Positions 23,783 to 31,431 of a stretch of 34,838 nt of DNA are shown here, piece by piece. A model generated the notes under the pieces. It was not told the origin of the DNA. It did no database searches and was given only the letters and a program-made list of their open reading frames with translations. The position numbers were made by a program, and so were the translations under genes. This stretch comes from JAJYQH01 sp036261615 (lineage in GTDB: Bacteria; Actinomycetota; Actinomycetes; Propionibacteriales; Propionibacteriaceae): contig DATAKK010000049.1 of NCBI GenBank assembly GCA_036261615.1, forward strand, positions 1-34,838, written 5' to 3'. Position 1 is the stretch's first letter. The number at the start of each line of letters is the position of its first letter.

Positions 23783-25810
23783 GTGGCCGTTTTCCCCCCG
23801 AGCGTCGGTGCCTTCACGTCGCGGACCCGCTTGTCCGCGGGCGCTTCCGCCGACCCCGACACCCGGACGCCGGCCCGTTTCCTCGTCTGGTTGTTGCGTG
23901 ACCAGGGCCGCCTCGTCGCCCTGAGCGCGGGCGTCGGACTGCTGTGGTTCCTGCCCGGCACCGTCGGCCCGTTCCTCATGGGCAAGGCCATCGACCGGGG
24001 CATCCTCGCGCACGACCTCGGCGCCACCGCCACCTGGGCGGGGCTGCTGCTCATCGCGATCACCGTCGGGGTGTTCGCGGGCATCGGCCTGCACACAGGG
24101 GCGGTGTCGGGCTGGCTGGTCGCGCTGTACAAGACGATGCTCCTGGTCGCCCGCAAGGTCGCCCAGATGGGACACGTCCTGCCCCGCCGGACGCCGACAG
24201 GCGAGATCCTGTCGGTGGCCTCGAGCGACTCCGACACCTTCGGCGCCCTCACCGAGGTGGTCGGACGCGCCATCGCCGCCGGCTGCGCCTTCCTCGTCAT
24301 CGCGGCGATCGTGCTCACCGAGTCGCGCACCCTCGGCCTGGTCACCCTCATCGCCGCGCCGCTGCTGGTGGGCGCGGCCAGCCCGCTGCTGCGCCCACTG
24401 CAGCGCGCCCAGGCGCTCGAGCGCACCCGGTCGAGCGAACTCACCGGGATGGCCACCGACATCGTCGCCGGCCTGCGCATCCTGCGCGGCATCGGCGGCG
24501 AGCGCACCTTCGGCGACAACTACGCGGCGCAGTCCCAGCGCACCCGGGAGGCCGGCGTCCGGGCGGGCGTGTGGCAGGCCGGGGTCGACGCGCTGGGGGC
24601 GCTGCTCTCGGGGCTGCTGCTCGTCGTGCTCACCTGGCTGGGCACCCGGGAGATGCTCGCCGGACGGCTCAGCCTCGGCCAGCTGGTGAGCTTCTTCGGC
24701 TACGCCGTGTTCATGGTCTGGCCGATCCAGACCTTCTTCGAACTCGCCCAGAAGTGGATCCAGGGCCTCGTCGCGGCCGGGAAGACCCTCGCCGTGCTCG
24801 GCCAGCGGCCGCCGTGGGCGTCGGCCGAGCACCCGCTGCCGCTGCCGGTGGACGCCGAGATCGTCGACGAGGTCTCGGGCTTCAGGGCCCGGCCCGGCGA
24901 ACTCACGGTCGTCGTCAGCGCGGTGCCCGACGAGTCCGCGGCGCTGGCCGATCGGCTGGGCCGCTACCTCCCGACCGGCGAGGAGCCCGTCTCGAGCGAC
25001 GTCGGCGACGACGTCAGCGGCCGGGCCGCCCGCCGCGTCCGGCAGGAGCGCGCCCGGAAGCGCGCCGAGCAGGCCCGGGCCGACGAGGAACGCGCGGGGC
25101 GCCCGTGGGGCGTCACGATCGGCGGCGTCGACCTCTCGCGGGTCGACCTCGCCGAACTCCGCGCGCGGGTGCTCGTCAGCGACACGGCGTCCCTCGTCTT
25201 CGCGGGCACGCTGCAGCAGCTGCTCGACCCGCACCGCCGCCACACCCGTGCGGAGGCCGAGGAGGCCCTGCGGGTGGCGAACGCCGAGGACGTCTACGAC
25301 GCGCTTCCCGGCGGCTGGCAGGGCGTGCTCGACGAGCGCGGGCGCGGCCTGTCCGGCGGACAGCGGCAGCGCCTCGTGCTCGCCCGGGCCCTGCTCAGCG
25401 ACGCCGAGGTGCTCGTGCTGGTCGAACCCACGTCGGCCGTCGACGCGCACACCGAGGCGCGCATCGCCGCCCGGCTCGCCGAGCACCGGCGCGGCCGCAC
25501 GACGGTCGTCACGACCGTCTCGCCGCTCGTGCTGCACCACGCCGACACCGTGGTGCTGCTCCGCGACGGGGTGGTCATCGCCCGTGGACGCCACCACGAC
25601 CTGCTGGCGAGCAACCCCGACTACCGCGCCGTCGTGGCCCGGGGGCTGGACGCCGAACCCCCCGAGCGCGGGCGGGTCGACGCGACGTCGCGGCGTCCGG
25701 ACGTCGACGAGGAGCCGATCCTCGTCGACGAACCCGTCCTGGTCGCCCCCTACGGCCCCGTGCCGATGGCCGACCGCGTCCGAGGCGAGCATTGGGAGGT
25801 GAGCGAATGA
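23783..25810 (+). CDS. ABC exporter subunit with degenerate nucleotide-binding domain (keeps LSGGQ)
   Basis: A 675-residue membrane-NBD half-transporter. The transmembrane domain covers about residues 35-340, with spans such as LLWFLPGTVGPFLMG and LGALLSGLLLVVLTWLG. The NBD starts near 355. At the Walker A place it reads VVSAVPDESAALADRL (about 377-392): no GxxGxGKS. The Q-loop region reads VSDTASLVF with no glutamine. LSGGQRQR (523-530) is intact. Walker B reads VLVLVEPTSAVD, so its Asp is V547 while Glu548 remains. The H-loop histidine is V579. A charged Arg/Glu insertion (about 402-440) and a 50-residue C-terminal tail are unusual. The start is GTG at 23783 and the stop overlaps the next gene by four bases. 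This NBD should bind ATP only through its signature face. The substrate is unknown. Confidence 0.88.
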   Translation: MAVFPPSVGAFTSRTRLSAGASADPDTRTPARFLVWLLRDQGRLVALSAGVGLLWFLPGTVGPFLMGKAIDRGILAHDLGATATWAGLLLIAITVGVFAGIGLHTGAVSGWLVALYKTMLLVARKVAQMGHVLPRRTPTGEILSVASSDSDTFGALTEVVGRAIAAGCAFLVIAAIVLTESRTLGLVTLIAAPLLVGAASPLLRPLQRAQALERTRSSELTGMATDIVAGLRILRGIGGERTFGDNYAAQSQRTREAGVRAGVWQAGVDALGALLSGLLLVVLTWLGTREMLAGRLSLGQLVSFFGYAVFMVWPIQTFFELAQKWIQGLVAAGKTLAVLGQRPPWASAEHPLPLPVDAEIVDEVSGFRARPGELTVVVSAVPDESAALADRLGRYLPTGEEPVSSDVGDDVSGRAARRVRQERARKRAEQARADEERAGRPWGVTIGGVDLSRVDLAELRARVLVSDTASLVFAGTLQQLLDPHRRHTRAEAEEALRVANAEDVYDALPGGWQGVLDERGRGLSGGQRQRLVLARALLSDAEVLVLVEPTSAVDAHTEARIAARLAEHRRGRTTVVTTVSPLVLHHADTVVLLRDGVVIARGRHHDLLASNPDYRAVVARGLDAEPPERGRVDATSRRPDVDEEPILVDEPVLVAPYGPVPMADRVRGEHWEVSE

Positions 25811-27750
25811 GCATCGGGATCGAGGATCCGCTGGCCACGTCGGCCGCGACTTGGCTCGAGCGGCAGGACGCCGTCGTCCGCGTGCCGCCGCTGCTCACCG
25901 ACCGCGGGGGCGGCCCGCGGGAGCGGTTCGACGCCTGGCGCGCCCGGCACTCACTGCGGGCCGAACGCGCCCGGGACTTCTACGCCCGGTCCCGGAACCC
26001 GGAGCGCGGGCTTCCGGTCGCCTCGAACCACTCCGTTGTCGAGTTCCTCCGGCGGCTGATGCGCACCCGCCGCCGGGTGTTCGCCGGCCTGGTCGTCGCG
26101 AACGTCGCCGCGGCCGCGGCCGGCCTCATCGTGCCGCGGATGCTCGGCGACCTCGTCAACCGGGCGGCGTCCGGTGCCTCGCGCACCGACCTCGCGGGCT
26201 CGCTCGACGCCATCGCGCTCGGGGTGGGGGGTGTGGTCGTCGTCCAGGCCGTGCTCACCTTCCTCGCCCGCTGGATGTCGGCGGTCTTCGGCCAGGACCT
26301 GCTCGCCGAGGCGCGCGAGTACATCGTCCGCACCGTGCTGCGGCTGCCGCTGTCCCGGGTCGAACAGGCGTCTTCGGGCGACCTCGTGACGCGGGTCACC
26401 CGCGACGTCAGCACGATGTCCGGGGCCGTGCGGTGGGCCCTGCCGCAACTGGTCATCGCGTTCACGATGAGCCTGCTCACCCTGGTCGCGATGGTGCTCA
26501 ACGCCTGGGTGCTCGCGCTGCCGTCGCTGCTCTCGCTGGGGGTGCTCTACCTGTCGGTGCGCCGCTACCTCGCGCGGGCGCCGATGGGCTACATCACCGA
26601 GGGCGGGACGTACTCGACGATCAACTCGACGCTCACCGAGACCGTCGAGGGGGCCCGGACGATGGAGGCGCTCGGTCTGCAGGACCTCCGCCGCGTCCAG
26701 ACCGAGGGCGACATCGCGGTGTCGGCCCAGGCGGAGCGCTACACCATGTCGCTGCGCAACCTCATGTTCCTCGTCATGGACTTCGTCTACAACGGGCCGC
26801 TGGTGCTCATCCTGCTCATCGGCGGTTACGGGTACATGAAGGGCTGGGTGAGCCTGGGCCAGATCACCGCGGCGACCATCTACACCCAGCAGCTCGTCGA
26901 GCCGATGGACCGGCTGGTGCAGACGCTCGACCGGCTGCAGGTGGGCATGGCCTCCACCACCCGGCTGCTCGGCATCGCCGACGTGCCGGCCGACCGCGAC
27001 GAGGGCGACGAGTTCCCGCACGGCACCGACGTCGTCGGACGCGACCTGCGGTTCGCCTACCGCGAGGGCCACGACGTGCTGCACGGCATCGACCTCGTGC
27101 TCCGACCCGGGGAGCGGCTGGCGATCGTCGGGCCGTCCGGCTCGGGCAAGTCGACCCTGTCGCGGCTCGTCTCCGGCATCAACCGGCCCCGCACCGGCCG
27201 GGTCACGGTCGGCGGGGTCGACGTCATGGACCTCCCGCTCAACCTGCTGCGCACCGAGGTGGCGCTGGTCACCCAGGAGCACCACGTGTTCGTCGGCAGC
27301 GTCCGCGACAACATCGTGCTGGCCCGGGAGAACACCGCCACCGAGGACGAGGTGCGGCGTGCGCTGGTGGCGGTCGACGCGCTCGAGTGGGTCGAGCGGC
27401 TGCCGAAGGGGCTCGACACCCTCATCGGTTCGGGCAACCAGGCGCTCACCCCGGCCCAGGCGCAGCAGATCGCGCTGGCCCGGCTGGTGATCGCCGACCC
27501 GCACACGCTGGTGCTCGACGAGGCCACCTCGCTCATCGACCCGCGCACCGCGCGGCACCTCGAAGGCTCGATGGCCACCCTGCTCACCGGACGCACGGTG
27601 GTCGCGATCGCGCACCGGCTGCACACCGCCCACGACGCCGACCGCATCGCGGTGGTCGTCGACGGCCGGATCGCCGAACTCGGCAGTCACGACGAGCTCA
27701 TGGCCCGCGACGGCGAGTACGCCGCCCTCTGGCGGGCCTGGACGAGCTGA
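25807..27750 (+). CDS. ABC exporter subunit with intact ATPase motifs but degenerate signature
   Basis: A 647-residue half-transporter, partner of the preceding subunit (start ATG at 25807 overlaps its stop). About 80 polar N-terminal residues precede the membrane domain (about 90-375; EQASSGDLVTRVTRDVSTM is the family coupling segment). The NBD has Walker A GPSGSGKST (442-450), Q490 in VTQEHHVF, Walker B LVLDEATS with catalytic E572, and H603 in AIAHRL. The signature motif is LTPAQ (547-551) instead of LSGGQ. Paired with the upstream subunit, only the site made of this Walker A/B and the partner's LSGGQ is canonical. Multidrug, lipid or peptide export is possible but not resolvable. Confidence 0.9.
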   Translation: MSIGIEDPLATSAATWLERQDAVVRVPPLLTDRGGGPRERFDAWRARHSLRAERARDFYARSRNPERGLPVASNHSVVEFLRRLMRTRRRVFAGLVVANVAAAAAGLIVPRMLGDLVNRAASGASRTDLAGSLDAIALGVGGVVVVQAVLTFLARWMSAVFGQDLLAEAREYIVRTVLRLPLSRVEQASSGDLVTRVTRDVSTMSGAVRWALPQLVIAFTMSLLTLVAMVLNAWVLALPSLLSLGVLYLSVRRYLARAPMGYITEGGTYSTINSTLTETVEGARTMEALGLQDLRRVQTEGDIAVSAQAERYTMSLRNLMFLVMDFVYNGPLVLILLIGGYGYMKGWVSLGQITAATIYTQQLVEPMDRLVQTLDRLQVGMASTTRLLGIADVPADRDEGDEFPHGTDVVGRDLRFAYREGHDVLHGIDLVLRPGERLAIVGPSGSGKSTLSRLVSGINRPRTGRVTVGGVDVMDLPLNLLRTEVALVTQEHHVFVGSVRDNIVLARENTATEDEVRRALVAVDALEWVERLPKGLDTLIGSGNQALTPAQAQQIALARLVIADPHTLVLDEATSLIDPRTARHLEGSMATLLTGRTVVAIAHRLHTAHDADRIAVVVDGRIAELGSHDELMARDGEYAALWRAWTS

Positions 27751-27761
27751 CCGCCCGCCGG

Positions 27762-27832
27762 TTCTGCGAAATTCACGCCACCTGCCACACCCCCGTCTCC
27801 ACGGCGGGTGTGTGGCAGGTGGCGCACGTTTG
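27762..27832. repeat. Palindromic repeat family 2, copy B
   Basis: It begins with TTCTGCGAAATTCAC, as copy A does. A perfect 14-base inverted repeat has arms 27777-27790 (GCCACCTGCCACAC) and 27810-27823 (GTGTGGCAGGTGGC). It fills the gap between the convergent ABC operon and galactokinase-like gene, so it probably serves as a bidirectional terminator. Confidence 0.78.
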
Positions 27833-27836
27833 TGCG

Positions 27837-29021
27837 TCAGGCCAGCCGGTGCGCCGGCTCGCTGGGCCGGGTGACGAGGGTCTCGGCGGCGTCCCCCTCG
27901 ACGGGGAAGGCCTCCCGGTACTCCGCGAGCCAGTCGGCGGCGAACCCGTCGGCGTCCCCACGGCGCACGAGCGCCCACACGCTACCCCCGAACCCGGCCC
28001 CGAACGCGGACGCCGCCGGCGCTCCGAGCCGCCGCGCTGCCGCCACCAGGTGGTTGGTCTGCGGCACCTGATTACCCAGCAGCTCGGACGCCAGCTTGTG
28101 CGACTCGGCCGCGACGACGCCGAAGCCCGCGGCGTCCCGCCCGGCCACCGCCCGCGCCCCCGCGGGCACCAGCCGCTCCGACTCGGCGAGGAAGTGCTCC
28201 AGCCGCCGGGTCAGAGCCGGCGAGTCGGCGACCGCCCGCAGCACCTCGTCGGCACCCGCGGCCCGAACCAGGCCGGCCAGCGTCCGCGCGTGCGACCCGA
28301 GCAGCGTCCGGCCCCGGTGCACGATCTCCGCCACGGCCGCGGACGCCGCGTTGTACGCCTCCCGCGCGGCTCCGGTCTTCTCGGCGCGGACCCCGCTCGA
28401 CGCGACGACGAACGCCCAGTCGTCGGGGAAATCGACCCCGTCCTCCTGGCTCATCGGGTCGAACCGGAAGCGGGAGAGCTTGCCGGGCTCGCCGCACAGC
28501 ATCGCGCAATGGTCCTCCGAGCCGCCGCGCGTCCCGACCCCGGCGTCGCCCGCCAATGGCCCGAACGCGCTGCCGTTCTCGACGCAGGCGAGGTAGCCGG
28601 CCAGGTCGAGCCGGGAGCCGATGACGGAGCGCCAGGGCCGCCGGTCGGGCAGGCCGGCGGCGTCCGCGAGGGTGAGGGCGCAGCCGACGAGCAGCGCCGA
28701 GGAACTGCTCATGCCCGACGCCAGCGGCAGGTCGGACTCGACCCGCAGCCGGGTCGGCGGCAGTGGCCCGAAGTTCGCGGTGAGCCGGTCGATGACCGTC
28801 TGGACGTACCGGCCCCAGTGCCCCCCGGGCAGCCCCGGGTCGTGGCCCGCCTTCAGTCGGACGGGCTCGCCGTGGGCGCTCGACGCCTCGATGACGTCGG
28901 CCCCGGGCTCGGCCGTCACGGTGACGCCGCGGTCGACGGCGCACACGAGCACCGCGCCGCCCGCGTAGTCGGTGTGCTTGCCGAGTACCTCGATCCGGCC
29001 CGGCACGAACCAGCCGCTCAC
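27837..29021 (-). CDS. Galactokinase-like GHMP sugar kinase
   Basis: A 394-residue GHMP-family kinase. The N-terminal sugar-binding signature is PGRIEVLGKHTDYAGG, the ATP loop is LASGMSSSSALLVG, and the C-terminal motif is SAFGAGFGGSVWAL. The fold is that of galactokinase. However, the galactokinase signature is normally GRxNxIGEHxDY: here Asn is Glu and the sugar-contacting Glu is Lys, so the sugar may not be galactose. The start is GTG at 29021, overlapping the upstream nucleotidyltransferase stop by four bases. Coupling to a nucleotidyltransferase and a hexose-phosphate mutase points to a sugar salvage or activation route. I leave the symbol blank for that reason. Confidence 0.82.
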   Translation of the reverse strand: MSGWFVPGRIEVLGKHTDYAGGAVLVCAVDRGVTVTAEPGADVIEASSAHGEPVRLKAGHDPGLPGGHWGRYVQTVIDRLTANFGPLPPTRLRVESDLPLASGMSSSSALLVGCALTLADAAGLPDRRPWRSVIGSRLDLAGYLACVENGSAFGPLAGDAGVGTRGGSEDHCAMLCGEPGKLSRFRFDPMSQEDGVDFPDDWAFVVASSGVRAEKTGAAREAYNAASAAVAEIVHRGRTLLGSHARTLAGLVRAAGADEVLRAVADSPALTRRLEHFLAESERLVPAGARAVAGRDAAGFGVVAAESHKLASELLGNQVPQTNHLVAAARRLGAPAASAFGAGFGGSVWALVRRGDADGFAADWLAEYREAFPVEGDAAETLVTRPSEPAHRLA

Positions 29022-29830
29022 AACCGCACCTCGTGGCCCTCGAGCGCCGCCGTCACCGAGGCGACGTCGGCCTGGCTGGACAGATCGAGGACGCCGTCGC
29101 GCACCGGCACCACGGTCACCGGCGTCCCGTCGGCGATGAGCCGGCGCACCGCGTCGGTGATCTCCAACTCGCCCCGGGGCGACGGTCCGATCGCGCGGGC
29201 GGCGGCGAAGATCGCCGGGGTGAACGCGAAGCAGTTCATGCTCACCAACGCCCCGTCGCCACGCCGGGCGGTCTCGTCGGCGGTCGGCTTCTCGAGGATG
29301 TCGCGCACCTGGCCGTCGCCGTCGAGGTCGAGCAGGGCGAACGCGCTCACCCGCTCGGCGCTCACGTTGCTGTGCTGCACCAGCGGCCCCACCTCGTAGC
29401 CCGCCGCCGCGTTGCCGGACGCCGCCCGCAGCGCCCTCAGCGCGTCGACCGAGTAGAAGTTGTCCCCGTTGACCATGACGAACCGGTCGGGGCCGACGAA
29501 CGCCTCGGCGGCCAGGACGGCGTCCGCGGTGCCCCGAGGCTCGTCCTGCACCGCGAACGACACCCGGATGCGCGTCGGCGCGAGGTCGCGGTAGTAGTCA
29601 CGGATCGCCTGGTGTTCGGGCCCGATGACCAGGCACGCCTCGGTGAACCCGGCGTCGGCGTAGGCGGTGAGGCAGTGGTCGAGGAACGGGCGGCCGATCG
29701 GCATCATCGCCTTGACCCCCGACGCGGCCGCCTGCCGCTGCTCCTCGCTGAGCCGGACGCCGGCGTCCCTGCGCATGCGGGTGCCCAGGCCGCGCGCGAG
29801 CACGACGATCTTCACGGTGTCCGGTGCCAT
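29018..29830 (-). CDS. Sugar-1-phosphate nucleotidyltransferase
   Basis: A 270-residue RmlA/GalU-fold enzyme that would join a sugar-1-phosphate to an NTP, releasing diphosphate. The signature loop is IVVLARGLGTRM (usually GG where AR-G is seen), followed by VKAMMPIGRPFLDH with the conserved lysine, QDEPRGTADAVLAAEAF, and the metal-binding VNGDNFY. LEKPTADE and ELEITDAVRRLI are later family segments. The start is ATG at 29830 with CTGAGGACATCG upstream. It lies 51 bases after the mutase gene and overlaps the kinase gene. The kinase product could be its substrate, replacing a GalT-type step (inference). Confidence 0.85.
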   Translation of the reverse strand: MAPDTVKIVVLARGLGTRMRRDAGVRLSEEQRQAAASGVKAMMPIGRPFLDHCLTAYADAGFTEACLVIGPEHQAIRDYYRDLAPTRIRVSFAVQDEPRGTADAVLAAEAFVGPDRFVMVNGDNFYSVDALRALRAASGNAAAGYEVGPLVQHSNVSAERVSAFALLDLDGDGQVRDILEKPTADETARRGDGALVSMNCFAFTPAIFAAARAIGPSPRGELEITDAVRRLIADGTPVTVVPVRDGVLDLSSQADVASVTAALEGHEVRL

Positions 29831-29881
29831 CGATGTCCTCAGGGGTGGGGGAGCGGAGTGCTGGTCTGATTCTCGCGGCCC

Positions 29882-31297
29882 TCAGGCCAGTTCGTAGTAG
29901 CGGGCCACCCGCTCGGCCTCGTCGGCGGCCTGCCACTCGCTCGGCATCTCGCAGAACACCCGCAGCAGCGGCTCGGTGCCGGAGAACCGCACCGTCAGCC
30001 AGCCGCCGTTGGCGAAGTAGACCTTGCACCCGTCGTCCCACCGGACGCGCTCCACCTCGACACCGAACTCGGGCAGGTCGTGCCGCTCGAAGATCCGCTC
30101 CTGCAACTCCGCCTTGCGGGCGGCGTTGAACTCGTAGCCGCGCTCGACCATGACCAGGCGGCCGTAGAGGTCGGCGATCTCCGCGGACAGTTCGCTGAGC
30201 TTCTTGCCGCTCGCGGCGACGGCCTCGACGAGCAGCGAGCCCGAGTAGATGCCGTCCTTGCCGGCGATGTGGCCGCGCACGGTCAGCCCGCCCGACGACT
30301 CGCCGCCGATGACGGCGTCCGTCTCGGCCATCTTCGCCGAGATGTGCTTGAACCCCACCGGCACCTCGTAGCACTGCTCGCCGTGGGCCGCGGCCACCCG
30401 GTCGAGCAGGTGGGTGGTCGACATGTTGCGCACCGCCGGGCCCGACCACCCCTTGACGGTGAGCAGGTAGTGGTAGAGCAGCACGAGGATCTCGTTGGGG
30501 TGCAGGTAGCGGCCGGTGTCGTCGATGATGCCGAGCCGGTCGGCGTCCCCGTCGGTCGCGATGCCGAGGTCGGCGTGCTGCTCGATCACCGCGCGCCGCA
30601 GCCCCTCGAGGGCGGGCGCCGTGGGCGAGGGCACCCGGCCGCCGAACAGGGCGTCGTGGCGCTGGTTGATGACGTCGACCTGGCAGCGGGCGGTCATGAG
30701 GACGGTCTGCAGGCAGGTCTGGGCGACCCCGAACATCGGGTCGAGAATGATGTGCAGGTGCCGGTGCCGGATCGCCTCCATGTCGAGCTGGCTGATGATC
30801 GCGTCGATGTACCAGTTGAGCGACGGTTGCACCCGCACCAGCGGGGAGGACGTGGCTTCCTCGGGCTGCAGCGAGCGCACGTCGGCGTCGCTGAGGGCGT
30901 TGACCGCCAGCGTGAAGTCGTCGGTCACCTCGAGGTCGGCATCGCGGCCGCCCTCGGTGAACAGCTTGATGCCGTTGTACAGCGCCGGGTTGTGGCTCGC
31001 GGTGATCGCGATGCCGTAGGCGCAGCCGAGGTTGCGCACGGTCCACATGAACATCGGCGTCGGTGCGGGCCGGCCGATGAGCGTGACCGGGACGCCGTTG
31101 CCCGCCAGCACCTCGACCGCCCACCACGCGGCCTCCTCCGACAGGAACCGCCGGTCGAAGCCGACGACGATCCCGCGCTCGGCGACGCCCTCGCGGTGCA
31201 TGCGGTCGGCCAGGGCCTGGGCGATGAGGCGGACGTTCGCGCGGGTGAAACCGTCGCCGATGATCTCGCGCCACCCGCCGGTCCCGAACTGGATCAT
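29882..31297 (-). CDS. Phosphoglucomutase/phosphomannomutase family protein
   Basis: A 471-residue alpha-D-phosphohexomutase interconverting hexose 1- and 6-phosphates. The catalytic serine is in AITASHNPALYNG, the Mg loop is ATDGDADRLGII, the sugar loop is IGGESSGGLTV, and the phosphate loop is VRFSGTEPLLRV. All four sites are intact. The N-terminal QFGTGGWREIIGDGF is typical of the actinobacterial subgroup. The start is ATG at 31297 with TAGGAATTGGCC upstream; an in-frame TTG two codons earlier is less likely. It leads the minus-strand kinase/nucleotidyltransferase group and diverges from the Gfo/Idh gene. Confidence 0.92.
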   Translation of the reverse strand: MIQFGTGGWREIIGDGFTRANVRLIAQALADRMHREGVAERGIVVGFDRRFLSEEAAWWAVEVLAGNGVPVTLIGRPAPTPMFMWTVRNLGCAYGIAITASHNPALYNGIKLFTEGGRDADLEVTDDFTLAVNALSDADVRSLQPEEATSSPLVRVQPSLNWYIDAIISQLDMEAIRHRHLHIILDPMFGVAQTCLQTVLMTARCQVDVINQRHDALFGGRVPSPTAPALEGLRRAVIEQHADLGIATDGDADRLGIIDDTGRYLHPNEILVLLYHYLLTVKGWSGPAVRNMSTTHLLDRVAAAHGEQCYEVPVGFKHISAKMAETDAVIGGESSGGLTVRGHIAGKDGIYSGSLLVEAVAASGKKLSELSAEIADLYGRLVMVERGYEFNAARKAELQERIFERHDLPEFGVEVERVRWDDGCKVYFANGGWLTVRFSGTEPLLRVFCEMPSEWQAADEAERVARYYELA

Positions 31298-31396
31298 GGC
31301 CAATTCCTATCGGCGGCGACGCGCCGGACGCCAGCATCGCTCACTCGGTTTGCCACAATCGACCGCCCGACGGGCTGTACCGGTCGGGGAGCACCC

Positions 31397-31425
31397 TTGA
31401 CCGCTCCGACAACGGCGGTTAGCTT
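31397..31425 (+). promoter_or_regulatory. Promoter of the Gfo/Idh gene, probably leaderless
   Basis: TTGACC (31397-31402) and TAGCTT (31420-31425) are separated by 17 bases, matching the TTGACN / TAnnnT form of actinobacterial housekeeping promoters. The ATG begins seven bases after the -10, where transcription should start. There is no Shine-Dalgarno sequence, so the message is predicted to lack a leader. Confidence 0.6.
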
Positions 31426-31431
31426 CCAACG

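Noticed and set aside
23783..25810. Reading the first ABC gene as a pseudogene
   Set aside because: The frame is open for 675 codons, LSGGQ and the membrane domain are intact, it overlaps its partner cleanly, and its losses are exactly complementary to the partner's. This fits selection better than decay.
31345..31370. A third copy of repeat family 1 (CGGTTTGCCACAATCGACCGCCC resemblance)
   Set aside because: Only about 20 bases are loosely similar to the repeat centre, with several mismatches and without the 12-base arms. Chance similarity cannot be excluded.
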